Shown here: positions 38,508-49,394 of the stretch, piece after piece
Layout of the letters: each line of letters starts with the position of its first letter
How positions within the stretch are numbered: position 1 is the stretch's first letter
DNA from: Gammaproteobacteria bacterium
GTDB lineage: Bacteria > Pseudomonadota > Gammaproteobacteria > Pseudomonadales > Pseudohongiellaceae
Assembly: GCA_030654835.1 (NCBI GenBank)
Contig: JAURWS010000020.1
Coordinates: forward strand, 1-64,000
Reading direction: 5' to 3'
Length of the DNA stretch: 64,000 nt
Position numbers and translations under genes: made by a program
Notes under the pieces: model-generated
Seen by the model: the letters and a program-made list of their open reading frames with translations, nothing else
Database searches by the model: none
Told to the model about the DNA's origin: nothing

Positions 38508-39518
38508 ATGTCTGAAGCGTTTCTAGCCGTCCCACTTTTTTTAATTTCGGTATTAGTCACCGCAATAGTGCTTCGGCTGGCGGCAAGAGCACATCTGATT
38601 GCAATGCCAGGAGATAGAAGTTCGCACCATACCCCTACACCGGTAGGTGGAGGGTTGGCCATCGTTGGGACCTATTTCATAGGTTTGTTGATCGCATTGC
38701 AGGCTGGATTCACTCCCATATCTGAGTTTTTGGCTCTTGCTGTCAGTCTTGTCGTGGCCATGATTGGCCTGATAGACGATCGACGTCATGTGGATTTTCG
38801 CTTGAGGCTGATAGTGCAGTTTGTTGCTGTTTTCGTGGCGCTGGCATTTATTGGAGACATTCCGCAATCGGTGATTTTGAGCGTATTTGCCGACTCTTCA
38901 GTAGTTGTCTGGATAGTTTTCTCACTGGCGCTATTGTGGATGACAAATCTTTACAATTTTATGGACGGAATTGACGGTTTTGCGGGTATCCAAGCGTGCT
39001 TCGTGGGGCTCGCTGCAGCCGGCATGCTGTTTTACGCGGAAGATTATGGTCTTGCGCTACTATGTCTATTTCTGGCTTCTGGTGCTGCCGGTTTTCTGGT
39101 TTGGAATTGGCCCCCAGCTCGCATTTTCATGGGGGACGTCGGCAGCGGGTTCATCGGGTTTGTCTTGGGGGTAACCGCTATTCTCAGCATTGTGCATGAA
39201 AGCATGAGCCTGTGGAGTTGGGTGCTGTTGATGGGGTGCTTCATTGTGGATGCGACTCTGACATTATTAAGGCGCGTGGCCTCCGGGGAACGATGGTATC
39301 AAGCGCATTGTTCGCACGCTTTTCAGAATGCTGCCAGAAAATTTGCCGGTCATGAGCGTATTGTTACGGGATTACTGTTGATCAATGTCATATGGTTGTT
39401 ACCCATGGCCGTTCTCACAACAATACACCCCGAATATGGGGTATATTTGACGGCGATTGGATTGATACCCTTGGTCATACTGGCTCTTTGGTTGGATGCG
39501 GGCAAGGTCTCTGACTGA
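38508..39518 (+). CDS. WbpL/WecA-type undecaprenyl-phosphate sugar-1-phosphate transferase
   Basis: Polyprenol-phosphate HexNAc-1-phosphate transferase that starts O-antigen or related glycan synthesis on the lipid carrier at the inner membrane. About ten hydrophobic segments, GDRSSHHTPTPVGGGLAIV near residue 32, Asp pair in GLIDDRRHVDFRLRL, catalytic NLYNFMDGIDGFAG, and IFMGDVGSGFIGF. ATG 38508 gives 336 aa. Adjacent to a WbpM-like dehydratase, exactly as wbpL-wbpM in P. aeruginosa, so the donor is probably a UDP-6-deoxy-HexNAc (inference). Confidence 0.9.
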   Translation: MSEAFLAVPLFLISVLVTAIVLRLAARAHLIAMPGDRSSHHTPTPVGGGLAIVGTYFIGLLIALQAGFTPISEFLALAVSLVVAMIGLIDDRRHVDFRLRLIVQFVAVFVALAFIGDIPQSVILSVFADSSVVVWIVFSLALLWMTNLYNFMDGIDGFAGIQACFVGLAAAGMLFYAEDYGLALLCLFLASGAAGFLVWNWPPARIFMGDVGSGFIGFVLGVTAILSIVHESMSLWSWVLLMGCFIVDATLTLLRRVASGERWYQAHCSHAFQNAARKFAGHERIVTGLLLINVIWLLPMAVLTTIHPEYGVYLTAIGLIPLVILALWLDAGKVSD

Positions 39519-39577
39519 CCGATGCGAATTGCGTTTAAAGTACTCAAGTGTCTGTCGTCATAAGGTTGGGAGTCGCT

Positions 39578-41551
39578 ATGAATTTATATGCAATGCCATT
39601 GTCACGCACAGTGAGACAAATGCTGATGATGTTAGCTGACTTTGTCATGCTGGCGTTGGCACTTTGGCTATCATTTGCTCTGCTTGGCGTCGATTTTTTC
39701 AATCGTCCTGACAGTGCGTATGGGTACTTCGCATTGGCTAATATAGCCAGCGTCCTGGTTTTCCTGAGGATTGGGTTATACAGAGCAATTTTGCTCTATA
39801 TGGGAGTTCAATCGGGGTTTATTGTCCTGCAAGGCGTCACTGTTTCAACAGTGATACTTGCGGCGACCGCAATTTTTTTCGTTTCGGCAGAAAGTTACGA
39901 TAATTCGATTTTCCCAATCTACTGGATGATAGCGTTGCTCTTTATTGGGGGCAGCCGATTTGTAGCCAAAGTCGCTCTCCAGAACCTCATTCAGAATTTT
40001 CGACCGAAAGAGCCCGTCATCATTTATGGCGCTGGCGGTTCCGGTATGCAGTTGGTGGCTGCACTGCAAAATGGCGATCAATATCTTCCTGTAGCATTTG
40101 TAGATGACAGTCGGGGGCTTATAGGTAGCACTGTGCATGGCATTCGAGTCTACAGTCCGGGGGCATTGTTTGAGCTGATAGAAAATTTCTCTGTGAGGCA
40201 AATTCTTCTGGCAATTCCTTCTGCGACACACGCGGAGCGCAAAGAGATATTGAATCGGCTGGAGCACTTGCCTGTGCATGTAAAAACAGTGCCTGACCTT
40301 TTTGACATGGTATCCGGCAAGGTTGGTGTGGACGAAGTAAGGGATATAGATATTGAGGATTTGCTGGGCAGAGACATAGTGCCGCCGAATCCTAAGCTCA
40401 TGGGGGCATGTATAAGCGGATGCTCAGTTCTGGTCACCGGTGCAGCTGGATCAATTGGCTCAGAGCTTTGTCGGCAAATTCTGCAACTTCAACCGGCTAG
40501 ATTGATACTGTTGGATAGCTCTGAATATGGACTCTACACCATTGAAAACGAGTTACTGGAGGAGATGTCGGCGGTAGAGAATGGCAACCAGATTGAACTG
40601 ATTGCTCTATTGGGGAATGTTTGTAATCCATCGCTGATGGAGCATGTGATGAGGCGGTTTGCTGTCGAGACCGTATATCACGTCGCTGCATATAAGCAAG
40701 TTCCAATGGTTGAGAGCAATATTATCGAGGGGGTTCAGAACAATATTTTTGGCACACTGATTTCCGCCCAGGCTGCAGAGAAGACAGGTGTTAGAAATTT
40801 TGTTTTTATCTCGACGGACAAGGCTGTTCGCCCCACAAATTTCATGGGAGCCACCAAGCGGTTTGCAGAGCAAATCCTGCAGGCGATGGCCTACAATAAA
40901 AGCAAGGCCCGTTTCAGCATGGTTCGTTTTGGAAATGTGTTGGGATCCTCCGGGTCAGTGGTGCCTCTGTTTCGTCGCCAGATCAGCATGGGAGGGCCTG
41001 TGACCGTTACGCATCCGGAAGTTACACGCTATTTCATGACTGTCCAGGAGGCCGCACAGCTCGTTATTCAGGCGGGCGCCATGGCGAAAGGGGGGGATGT
41101 ATTCGTTCTGGACATGCACGAACCTATTCGTATAGTCGATCTTGCCAAGAAGATGGTGCATTTGATGGGTTATGACGTCAAAGATGAAAACTCTTATCGA
41201 GGTGACATCGCAATCGAGTATACCGGCCTTCGCCCCGGTGAAAAATTGTTTGAGGAGTTGTTAATAGGTGAATCGGTAACTGGCACAGAGCATCCGAAAA
41301 TAATGCGAGCGGAGGAGGATGCTTTATCTCTAGCTGAGCTGGAAGTGTTGACCCATAGATTGCAGGCGGCATGTAAGCGAATGGATTTGCATCAAATCAG
41401 GGAGATTCTCATGCTTGCCGTGGATGGATTTGAGCCAAAAGAAGTTGCAAGTGATCCACTGTGGGACCAGGTCGCGTCAGAAGCGGTTCGCGAAGAGCAT
41501 GATGCGGACAGGAAGAAAGCGGAGAGTAAAGTGACGACTTTGTACAAGTGA
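39578..41551 (+). CDS. WbpM/CapD-type membrane nucleotide-sugar 4,6-dehydratase
   Basis: Makes UDP-4-keto-6-deoxy-HexNAc for surface glycans. Four N-terminal helices (about residues 15-140), a first Rossmann domain (IIYGAGGSGMQLVAALQ), then the catalytic domain with VLVTGAAGSIGSELCRQI, AAYKQVPMVE, and FISTDKAVRPTNFMGATKR, where Met replaces the usual catalytic Tyr (MxxxK), as in WbpM and PglF. ATG 39578 (657 aa) is preferred to a GTG at 39548. Ends with a charged tail. Confidence 0.93.
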   Translation: MNLYAMPLSRTVRQMLMMLADFVMLALALWLSFALLGVDFFNRPDSAYGYFALANIASVLVFLRIGLYRAILLYMGVQSGFIVLQGVTVSTVILAATAIFFVSAESYDNSIFPIYWMIALLFIGGSRFVAKVALQNLIQNFRPKEPVIIYGAGGSGMQLVAALQNGDQYLPVAFVDDSRGLIGSTVHGIRVYSPGALFELIENFSVRQILLAIPSATHAERKEILNRLEHLPVHVKTVPDLFDMVSGKVGVDEVRDIDIEDLLGRDIVPPNPKLMGACISGCSVLVTGAAGSIGSELCRQILQLQPARLILLDSSEYGLYTIENELLEEMSAVENGNQIELIALLGNVCNPSLMEHVMRRFAVETVYHVAAYKQVPMVESNIIEGVQNNIFGTLISAQAAEKTGVRNFVFISTDKAVRPTNFMGATKRFAEQILQAMAYNKSKARFSMVRFGNVLGSSGSVVPLFRRQISMGGPVTVTHPEVTRYFMTVQEAAQLVIQAGAMAKGGDVFVLDMHEPIRIVDLAKKMVHLMGYDVKDENSYRGDIAIEYTGLRPGEKLFEELLIGESVTGTEHPKIMRAEEDALSLAELEVLTHRLQAACKRMDLHQIREILMLAVDGFEPKEVASDPLWDQVASEAVREEHDADRKKAESKVTTLYK

Positions 41552-41570
41552 GAATACGGGTGGCAGGCTC

Positions 41571-41614
41571 CCCCTCCTCGGGTTCGGTTCTCATACACGA
41601 GCCCGAGCGAGGGG
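41571..41614. terminator. Imperfect hairpin between convergent genes
   Basis: CCCCTCCTCGGGTTCG and CGAGCCCGAGCGAGGGG pair almost throughout (one bulge, one G-U) around an 11-nt loop. It lies between the ends of the dehydratase gene and the cyclophilin gene. No U-run on either side, so its role as a terminator is only probable. Confidence 0.5.
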
Positions 41615-41624
41615 AAGGTGAGGT

Positions 41625-42188
41625 TTACTGTCTCTTCATGCTGGTGATGATTACTGGCTCAAGTGGAACATCCTGTTGACCGTTGACACTGCCCGTGGCA
41701 ACTGCCGCAATTTGGTCGACAACTTCCATCCCTTCAATCACGGTTCCAAAAACTGCATAGCCGAATCCACGAGGAGTTTCATCCGTGTGGTTAAGATAGC
41801 TGTTGTCCACGAGATTGATAAAGAACTGGCTGCTGGCGCTGTCTACAACTTGAGTTCTTGCCATGGCAAGTGTGCCACGATTGTTTGGTAATTCCGCAGA
41901 CGCTTCGTTCTTGATTTGCTCATAGGGCGTTTTCTGTACCATGTCTGAATTGTAGCCCCCACCTTGAACCATGAAACCAGCAATCACTCGATGAAAGACC
42001 AGTCCGTTGTAGAAATTTTCGTCAGTGTATCGCAAAAAATTTTCCACTGTGATTGGCGCCTTGTCGGCGAAAAGTTCAATTTTGACGGTGCCCTTGTTGG
42101 TTTCCATTACAACAACAGGATTCGTGCTTTCTGCGGCAGTGGCGAAGGCGCTGAAACTGAGAAGTAGAGTGAGAAATAAGGATCGCAT
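41625..42188 (-). CDS. Exported cyclophilin-type peptidyl-prolyl isomerase
   Basis: Signal peptide MRSLFLTLLLSFSAFATAAE, then a cyclophilin core: VENFLRYTDENFYNGLVFHRVI, FMVQGGGY, SSQFFINLVDN, YAVFGTVIEG. ATG 42188 is preceded by CAGGAG; a longer frame reaches 42236. 187 aa. PpiA-like periplasmic foldase. Possible -10 TATAGT stands upstream in the gap to tRNA-Asn. Confidence 0.92.
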   Translation of the reverse strand: MRSLFLTLLLSFSAFATAAESTNPVVVMETNKGTVKIELFADKAPITVENFLRYTDENFYNGLVFHRVIAGFMVQGGGYNSDMVQKTPYEQIKNEASAELPNNRGTLAMARTQVVDSASSQFFINLVDNSYLNHTDETPRGFGYAVFGTVIEGMEVVDQIAAVATGSVNGQQDVPLEPVIITSMKRQ

Positions 42189-42411
42189 TGGGGTCAAACT
42201 CCTGTGAATTTTTGGTTGAATTTCAATCGCGGTCACTATACCGCATTGTGACTATCGCGATAAGCCCTGAGATTGCTCGCCTGATACGGCAGGACTAAGC
42301 ATGAGTCAAGTCAGCTTAACGAGCCCTGAGCGGGGATTAAATTTTGCGGAATTTTTGCCGGAAATTGGCAAGGAGCGGGGCAGGCGGTACAAATTTCAGC
42401 CATCTATAATA

Positions 42412-42486
42412 TGGCTGCCCAACCTGGGCTCGAACCAGGAACCAAGTGATTAACAGTCACCTACTCTACCATTGAGCTATTGGGCA
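42412..42486 (-). tRNA. tRNA-Asn (GTT)
   Basis: 75 nt including encoded CCA. Acceptor arms TGCCCAA/TTGGGCA with G discriminator; D arm AGCTCAATGGTAGAGT; anticodon loop CTGTTAA with anticodon GTT; T arm with GTTCGAGCC. It lies just upstream of uvrB on the opposite strand, a location shared with P. aeruginosa. Confidence 0.95.
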
Positions 42487-42491
42487 GTGAA

Positions 42492-42520
42492 TTGTCGGCA
42501 TACTTTTCGTATGCCGACAA
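42492..42520. repeat. Perfect 12-bp stem-loop in the tRNA-Asn leader
   Basis: TTGTCGGCATAC, loop TTTTC, GTATGCCGACAA. It ends 6 bp upstream of the mature 5' end of tRNA-Asn and lies downstream of the proposed tRNA promoter, so it would be part of the precursor. On the plus strand it precedes uvrB by about 125 bp. Confidence 0.75.
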
Positions 42521-42529
42521 AGCGTGCGT

Positions 42530-42558
42530 ATACTAATCACAATCACCTGAGTGGTCAA
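42530..42558 (-). promoter_or_regulatory. Sigma-70 promoter for tRNA-Asn
   Basis: Minus strand TTGACC (42553-42558), 17-bp spacer, TAGTAT (42530-42535). Spacing is ideal; five of six -35 and four to five -10 positions match consensus. Predicted transcription start is about 35-40 nt before the tRNA. Confidence 0.6.
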
Positions 42559-42646
42559 CTCTTATCTCGCCGGGGTCCGACCTTGAGCTTTAGTTGTTAT
42601 ACTGCCGTCACCTTGCAACTTCGTGTCAGTATCCTGCGGTTTCATT

Positions 42647-44671
42647 ATGCCCAATCGCTTTAAAATTCACTCCCAATTCAAGCCCTCCGGGGATCAGCCT
42701 CAGGCCATTGAAAAGCTTGTGGAGGGCCTGGATAGCGGGCTTGCAGCGCAAACCTTGCTTGGGGTCACCGGATCAGGCAAGACATTCACCATTGCAAATG
42801 TTATTGAGCGCACGCAGCGCCCAGCGCTAATCATGGCGCCCAACAAAACATTGGCTGCGCAGCTCTACAGTGAGTTTTCCGAATTTTTCCCTGACAACGC
42901 TGTTGAGTACTTTGTTTCGTACTACGACTACTATCAGCCAGAAGCTTATGTTCCGTCGTCAGATCTTTATATAGAAAAAGATTCTTCCATCAACGAACAC
43001 ATAGAACAAATGCGCTTGTCTGCCACAAAAGCATTAATGGAAAGGCCGGATGTAATAGTGGTGGCCACTGTCTCAGCAATATATGGTCTCGGTGATCCGA
43101 AATCATATCTGCAGATGGTGTTGCATTTGGATAGAGGGGACAAGGTTGAGCAGAGAAGTATTCTGCGAAGGTTGGCCGAACTTCAATACACACGGAATGA
43201 CATGGAATTGCAGAGAGCGACATATCGTGTACGCGGGGACGTCATTGATGTCTTTCCTGCAGAATCGGATAGATATGCAATTCGAATTGAATTATTCGAT
43301 GATGAAATTGAGCAGCTCTCATATTTCGATCCACTAACAGGAGCCTTGATCAAGAAGGTGCCTCGGCTTACAGTTTTTCCAAAATCTCATTATGTGACTC
43401 CGCAACAGACCATGATTGATGCAATGGATCTGATCAAGATCGAGCTCAACGAGCGACTGCTGCAATTGGAAAGTAATCATCAACTAGTGGAGGCTCAGCG
43501 ACTGGCTCAGCGCACGAGGTTTGATTTGGAGATGATTGCTGAGCTTGGTTATTGCACTGGAATTGAAAACTACTCGCGATATCTATCCGGACGTGTTGCC
43601 GGGCTACCGCCGCCCACTTTGTACGACTATCTGCCACCGAATGCCATTGTAGTGGCCGATGAATCTCACGTTTCAATTCCTCAGTTGGGTGCGATGTACA
43701 AAGGCGATCGCTCTCGTAAGGAGACGTTGGTGCAGTATGGGTTCAGGTTGCCGTCGGCGTTGGATAATAGACCATTGCGCTTTGCTGAGTGGGAGCAATT
43801 GGTTCCGCAGATTATTTATGTTTCAGCCACGCCGGGGCCCTACGAAGAGACGCACGCAGGTCAGTTGGTGCGTCAGCTCGTAAGACCGACGGGTTTGGTG
43901 GATCCGATGTTGGAGGTCAGGCCTGCGACCTCTCAGGTGGATGATTTGTTGTCAGAAATACGACAAGTTGCGGGCCGTGATGAGCGGGTGCTTGTAACGG
44001 TGTTAACCAAGCGCATGGCTGAAGATCTGACAGATTATCTTTCTGAACACAATGTGCGCGCGCGTTATCTGCACTCCGATATTGAGACTGTAGAGCGTTC
44101 AGAGATCATTCGTGATTTGCGACTTGGGGTTTTCGATGTGCTAATCGGGATAAATCTTTTGCGAGAAGGACTGGATATCCCTGAGGTGTCTCTTGTCGCA
44201 ATTCTGGATGCGGATAAGGAGGGCTTTTTACGCTCAGAGCGTTCGTTAATTCAGACTATTGGTCGAGCAGCTCGAAACCTCAATGGCCGGGCAATTCTAT
44301 ACGCTGATCGAATGACGGGTTCAATGGAGCGTGCGATTGCTGAGTCGGAGAAGCGACGCACTGTCCAGTTGGAATTCAATCTGCAAAATGGCATAACGCC
44401 TGTGGGTGTGAACAAGAAGGTCGGCGATGTCATGGAGGGCGCCTATGGAGGTGCAGGCGAGTCCCGGGTCTCAAAGAGAAACAGAGCGGTGGCGGATGCG
44501 CGACCTGTTTATAATGCAAGTTCTGGAGTGATGGATGCCAAGGCGCTGTCCAAAGAGATTGGTCGTCTGGAGGCCCGCATGTATGAATTGGCGAGAAATC
44601 TCGAGTTCGAAGAGGCAGCAAGGTCAAGGGATCAAATTGCAGCCTTGAAAGCGCAATTATTGCAGTGCTGA
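42647..44671 (+). CDS. uvrB: UvrB, excinuclease ABC subunit B
   Basis: Damage-verifying helicase-like subunit of nucleotide excision repair. Walker [11 protein letters not shown] near 39, beta-hairpin [24 protein letters not shown] motif, [12 protein letters not shown], and the C-terminal UVR helix [16 protein letters not shown] that contacts UvrC. ATG 42647 gives 674 aa (E. coli 673). A TATACT near 42599 may be its -10. No CTG-N10-CAG LexA box was found upstream. Confidence 0.97.
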   Translation: MPNRFKIHSQFKPSGDQPQAIEKLVEGLDSGLAAQTLLGVTGSGKTFTIANVIERTQRPALIMAPNKTLAAQLYSEFSEFFPDNAVEYFVSYYDYYQPEAYVPSSDLYIEKDSSINEHIEQMRLSATKALMERPDVIVVATVSAIYGLGDPKSYLQMVLHLDRGDKVEQRSILRRLAELQYTRNDMELQRATYRVRGDVIDVFPAESDRYAIRIELFDDEIEQLSYFDPLTGALIKKVPRLTVFPKSHYVTPQQTMIDAMDLIKIELNERLLQLESNHQLVEAQRLAQRTRFDLEMIAELGYCTGIENYSRYLSGRVAGLPPPTLYDYLPPNAIVVADESHVSIPQLGAMYKGDRSRKETLVQYGFRLPSALDNRPLRFAEWEQLVPQIIYVSATPGPYEETHAGQLVRQLVRPTGLVDPMLEVRPATSQVDDLLSEIRQVAGRDERVLVTVLTKRMAEDLTDYLSEHNVRARYLHSDIETVERSEIIRDLRLGVFDVLIGINLLREGLDIPEVSLVAILDADKEGFLRSERSLIQTIGRAARNLNGRAILYADRMTGSMERAIAESEKRRTVQLEFNLQNGITPVGVNKKVGDVMEGAYGGAGESRVSKRNRAVADARPVYNASSGVMDAKALSKEIGRLEARMYELARNLEFEEAARSRDQIAALKAQLLQC

Positions 44672-44741
44672 TTTGTGCGCTGATTGCGATCTTTGGTGGC
44701 TTTGTGCTCATGTATTTTTGTCTGGCAAGAGTGTGATTGTA

Positions 44742-44770
44742 TTGTAGTTTCCAATTCATGCCCCTATAAT
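44742..44770 (+). promoter_or_regulatory. Promoter of tRNA-Val, with GC-rich discriminator
   Basis: TTGTAG (44742-44747), 17 bp, perfect TATAAT (44765-44770), followed by CGCCG. The GC-rich discriminator is typical of stable-RNA promoters under stringent control. The start would fall about 20 nt before the tRNA. Confidence 0.65.
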
Positions 44771-44796
44771 CGCCGTTCTTTTGTAAGGGTGGATTC

Positions 44797-44873
<77 letters not shown>

Positions 44874-44953
44874 GAATTTCCCTTTAGCAGCCGAAATCGT
44901 GGCAACCATCCTGCCGTACGGTTTGCGTCAATTGAATCTTTTTGATCATATGT

Positions 44954-44987
44954 GAGTCGGAAGGTCATACGTTCTGACTCTTTTTTT
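44954..44987 (+). terminator. Strong terminator between tRNA-Val and thrS
   Basis: Nine-bp stem 44954-44962/44972-44980 (GAGTCGGAA / TTCTGACTC, one G-U), 9-nt loop and T7 at 44981-44987. It ends only 18 bp before the thrS ATG, so it either ends the tRNA transcript or acts as an attenuator in the thrS leader. Confidence 0.85.
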
Positions 44988-45005
44988 ATTGTCACCAGGA
45001 ATCCC

Positions 45006-46931
45006 ATGCCGTCAGTTCGATTGCCAGATGGAAGTTCTCGCACTTTCGATAAGCCGTTGAGTGTCGCTGATGTTGCGACCTCTATAGGCGCGGGGCTTGC
45101 GCGTGCAGCACTAGCAGGTCGTGTAGATGGAGTGCTTGTTGACACGTCGTTTTTAATCGAGAAGGATTGCGATCTCGCGATTATCACTGAGCGCGATGCG
45201 GATGGTCTGGAGGTTATTCGGCATTCGTGCGCACATCTGATGGCGCAGGCGGTGCAGCGTCTTTTTCCAGAAGCCCAGGTGACGATCGGCCCAGTTATAG
45301 AAGATGGGTTTTTCTATGACTTTGCATTTGAGCGGCCCTTCACGCCAGACGATCTTCAGAAGATTGAAGACAGGATGCGCGAGATAGTGGTGGAGAATCT
45401 GCCGGTTCATCGTTCAATCATGAGCAGGGCAGACGCCATATCAATGTTCGAAGGAATGGGCGAAAAGTATAAGGTTGAAATTATCGCAAGCATTCCTGGA
45501 GACGAGGATTTGTCCTTCTATCAACAGGGCGAATTTATTGATCTTTGTCGCGGGCCACATGTCCCTGATACGGGTAAATTTAAGGCGTTTAAGCTGACGT
45601 CAGTGGCCGGTGCTTATTGGCGCGGTGACGCCAAGAATGAAATGCTCCAGCGCATTTATGGCACTGCATGGGGCGACAAGAAAGCTCTTGACCAGTACCT
45701 GCAGCGGCTCGAAGAGGCTGAGAAGCGTGATCATCGCAAGATTGGCAAGAGATTGGAGTTATTCCACTTCCAGGAAGAAGCGCCAGGGATGGTCTTCTGG
45801 CACCCAAAGGGCTGGGCAATTTACCAGGCTATCCAGAGTTATATGCAGTCATTGCAAAGAGCTAATGATTATCTGGAAATTCGGACCCCGCAGCTGGTTG
45901 ATTACAGCCTTTGGGAGCGGTCAGGTCATGCTGACAAATTTGCAGATCAGATGTTCAGCGTTGAGTCGGAGAACCGTCTTTACGCGATCAAACCGATGAA
46001 CTGTCCGTGCCATGTGCAGGTTTTCAACCAGGGTTTGAAGAGCTATCGCGATCTGCCAATGCGATTGGCCGAATTTGGGTCATGTCATCGTTATGAGCCG
46101 TCTGGCAGTATGCACGGACTGATGCGAGTGCGCAGCTTTACGCAGGATGACGGACATATTTTCTGTGCCGAATCCAGCATCCAGAGTGAAGTTGCCGCAT
46201 TTATGAAACTGCTCTTTGCGGTTTACAAAGATTTTGGTTTTGATGAAATCATCCTGCGCCTGTCTACTCGCCCTGAAAAGAGGGTAGGCAGTGATGAGCT
46301 GTGGGATAAATCCGAGCTGGCGTTGAAGCAGGCATTACAGAGTAATGGTTTGCCATGGGAGTTGTTGCCGGGCGAGGGGGCATTTTATGGTCCCAAGATC
46401 GAGTTCTCTTTGAAAGATTGTATGGGGCGCATACAGCAGTGTGGTACCATCCAGGTCGATTTTTCAATGCCGGAGCGATTAGGCGCGCAATTCGTGGCTG
46501 AAGATGGCAGCAAGCAGACGCCGGTAATGCTGCATCGTGCAATTCTTGGCTCTTTCGAGCGCTTTATTGGTGTCTTGATTGAACATTATGCCGGTGCGTT
46601 GCCTGCGTGGTTGGCGCCAGAGCAGGTTGTTGTGCTGAATATTACTGACAAACAGGCGGACTTTTGCCGGACTGTTAAAAAATCTCTGTCAGACAAAGGG
46701 TTTAGAGTTAGTGCTGACTTGAGAAACGAGAAGATCGGTTTTAAAATTCGCGAACACACCATGCAGAAGACGCCGTTCCTGCTTGTAGTGGGTGATCGAG
46801 AGGTGGAGACGGGTACTGTTTCCGTGCGTACGCGGGCTGGTGAAGATCTTGGCACAATGACGGTTGAGAATTTTTCTCGTCATCTCGAGTCTGAAGTGGC
46901 GAAGTTTGGGCGTACCCAAGCCAGCGATTGA
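45006..46931 (+). CDS. thrS: Threonyl-tRNA synthetase
   Basis: Class II synthetase. TGS domain ([21 protein letters not shown]), editing domain with [12 protein letters not shown], core with zinc-site [10 protein letters not shown], motif 2 [22 protein letters not shown], and motif 3 ending in [24 protein letters not shown] 45006 gives 641 aa; AGGA lies at the right distance. First gene of thrS-infC-rpmI-rplT-pheS-pheT-ihfA-merR. Confidence 0.97.
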   Translation: MPSVRLPDGSSRTFDKPLSVADVATSIGAGLARAALAGRVDGVLVDTSFLIEKDCDLAIITERDADGLEVIRHSCAHLMAQAVQRLFPEAQVTIGPVIEDGFFYDFAFERPFTPDDLQKIEDRMREIVVENLPVHRSIMSRADAISMFEGMGEKYKVEIIASIPGDEDLSFYQQGEFIDLCRGPHVPDTGKFKAFKLTSVAGAYWRGDAKNEMLQRIYGTAWGDKKALDQYLQRLEEAEKRDHRKIGKRLELFHFQEEAPGMVFWHPKGWAIYQAIQSYMQSLQRANDYLEIRTPQLVDYSLWERSGHADKFADQMFSVESENRLYAIKPMNCPCHVQVFNQGLKSYRDLPMRLAEFGSCHRYEPSGSMHGLMRVRSFTQDDGHIFCAESSIQSEVAAFMKLLFAVYKDFGFDEIILRLSTRPEKRVGSDELWDKSELALKQALQSNGLPWELLPGEGAFYGPKIEFSLKDCMGRIQQCGTIQVDFSMPERLGAQFVAEDGSKQTPVMLHRAILGSFERFIGVLIEHYAGALPAWLAPEQVVVLNITDKQADFCRTVKKSLSDKGFRVSADLRNEKIGFKIREHTMQKTPFLLVVGDREVETGTVSVRTRAGEDLGTMTVENFSRHLESEVAKFGRTQASD

Positions 46932-46997
46932 TAGCATTAACGTATTGAACAATTAACCAATTTATTAACCAAGTCCGGAGAGAATTAACTAGCGCCT

Positions 46998-47528
46998 ATG
47001 AGGAGTAGTTCAAAGAAGCCCGTTATTAACGAGCATATAGATGCCAGCGAGGTTCGCCTGGTGTTGGCCAATGGAGATCAAGCCGGCATCGTGTCTATAG
47101 ACGAAGCGAGAGCTGCTGCCAGTGAGGCAAAACTGGATTTGGTGCTGATTGCGCCGGAGGCGGAGCCTCCTGTCTGCAAGATCATGGATTATGGCAAACA
47201 TATTTTTGACTTGAAAAAGCAAAAAGTTGCCAACAAGAAAAAGCAACACAAGCAAACAGTAAAAGAGATTAAGTTTAGACCAGGGACGGAGGAAGGGGAT
47301 TATCAGGTAAAACTACGCAACCTGATACGTTTCCTTAGCGATGGGGACAAGGCCAAGGTGTCGTTGAGATTCCGAGGTCGTGAGCTTGCCCATCAACATC
47401 TTGGGCTGGAGCTTGTTCAGCGGATCGGTAGAGATCTGGTTGAATATGGCACAGTGGAGCAGGAACCCAAGATGGAGGGTCGCCAGATCGTTATGGTTCT
47501 GGCGCCTGCCAAAAAGAAGAAGCCGTAA
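46998..47528 (+). CDS. infC: Translation initiation factor IF-3
   Basis: Binds the 30S subunit and checks start codon and initiator t[21 protein letters not shown] at the N-domain, the basic linker [37 protein letters not shown], and the C-domain [14 protein letters not shown]. 176 aa. ATG 46998 is the only canonical start before a TAA at 46986, but GGAGAG lies about 15 nt away, an unusually long spacing. E. coli infC uses AUU for autocontrol; a weak site here would suit the same purpose (inference). Confidence 0.95.
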   Translation: MRSSSKKPVINEHIDASEVRLVLANGDQAGIVSIDEARAAASEAKLDLVLIAPEAEPPVCKIMDYGKHIFDLKKQKVANKKKQHKQTVKEIKFRPGTEEGDYQVKLRNLIRFLSDGDKAKVSLRFRGRELAHQHLGLELVQRIGRDLVEYGTVEQEPKMEGRQIVMVLAPAKKKKP

Positions 47529-47564
47529 AACATCAGTCCATTGCTCTCTCTGGATAACCGCCAG

Positions 47565-47618
47565 GCAGACACTAGTCTTTCTGAGGTTGACAGATAGCAG
47601 TGGATTTTTTGTGTCTGC
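47565..47618 (+). promoter_or_regulatory. Long-range stem between infC and rpmI
   Basis: GCAGACAC (47565-47572) and GTGTCTGC (47611-47618) are perfectly complementary across 38 nt that include a T6 run. In E. coli, L20 represses rpmI-rplT by binding structures formed in this same gap. The pairing is seen; the function is inferred. Confidence 0.4.
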
Positions 47619-47689
47619 GGTTTCATTAAACCAACCCTTAGCTGTCTCTTGGTATATGACGTCTGGAGACAACAAATGCGGAGTATGAA

Positions 47690-47887
47690 ATGAGTAAGAT
47701 CAAGACCCATCGCGGTGCAGCCAAGCGATTCAAGCAGACTGCCGGCGGCTGGAAGCGAAAAAGCGCCAACAAGAGCCACATCCTCACCAAAATGACCACC
47801 AAGCGTAAGCGTCATCTGAGAGGCACGTCACTGGTACATCCATCTGACAAGCCTTTGATCGATCGCATGCTTGGGAAGCGTTTCTAA
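47690..47887 (+). CDS. rpmI: 50S ribosomal protein L35
   Basis: 65 aa, very basic: [49 protein letters not shown]. Standard length and position between infC and rplT. Confidence 0.97.
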   Translation: MSKIKTHRGAAKRFKQTAGGWKRKSANKSHILTKMTTKRKRHLRGTSLVHPSDKPLIDRMLGKRF

Positions 47888-47913
47888 ACACAAATTTTTG
47901 AGAGGATTGAAAA

Positions 47914-48273
47914 ATGGCTCGAGTTAAAAGAGGCGTCACCGCGCGACGTCGTCACAAGAAAGTTATGAAGCTTGCGAAAGGCTACTATGGTGCACGGAGT
48001 CGAGTGTACCGAGTCGCCAAGCAGGCCGTCATCAAAGCTGGTCAGTATGCTTATCGCGATCGCAAGACCAAGAAGCGAGTGTTCCGCGCTCTTTGGATTA
48101 CGCGAATCAATGCCCAGTCACGTGCTAACGGCATGACTTACAGTCAGTTGATAGCGGGTTTGAAGAAATCCAACATTCAGGTCGACAGGCGTGTGATGGC
48201 CGATCTGGCTGTGCATGACAAGTCAGCCTTTGCAGCGCTGGTCAATCAAGCTAAAGCAAGTCTGGCTGCATAA
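47914..48273 (+). CDS. rplT: 50S ribosomal protein L20
   Basis: 119 aa: [30 protein letters not shown] at the start, [22 protein letters not shown], then [14 protein letters not shown]. Early assembly protein of the large subunit, also the translational repressor of its operon in E. coli. Confidence 0.97.
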   Translation: MARVKRGVTARRRHKKVMKLAKGYYGARSRVYRVAKQAVIKAGQYAYRDRKTKKRVFRALWITRINAQSRANGMTYSQLIAGLKKSNIQVDRRVMADLAVHDKSAFAALVNQAKASLAA

Positions 48274-48299
48274 CATAAGGCCTGCCTTTTCACGATTGA

Positions 48300-49325
<1,026 letters not shown>

Positions 49326-49394
49326 CCCGCCTGGCGGCGCACCAACGTCCTTTCGGCTTTCTGTGTTACAAGCCAATCAACAGAGTATCAAAAC

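Noticed and set aside
42560-42646. LexA box upstream of uvrB
   Set aside because: ACTG and CAGT occur but 22 nt apart, not CTG-N10-CAG.
44874-45005. T-box riboswitch upstream of thrS
   Set aside because: No T-box sequence or specifier stem; only a simple terminator, and T-boxes are a Gram-positive feature.
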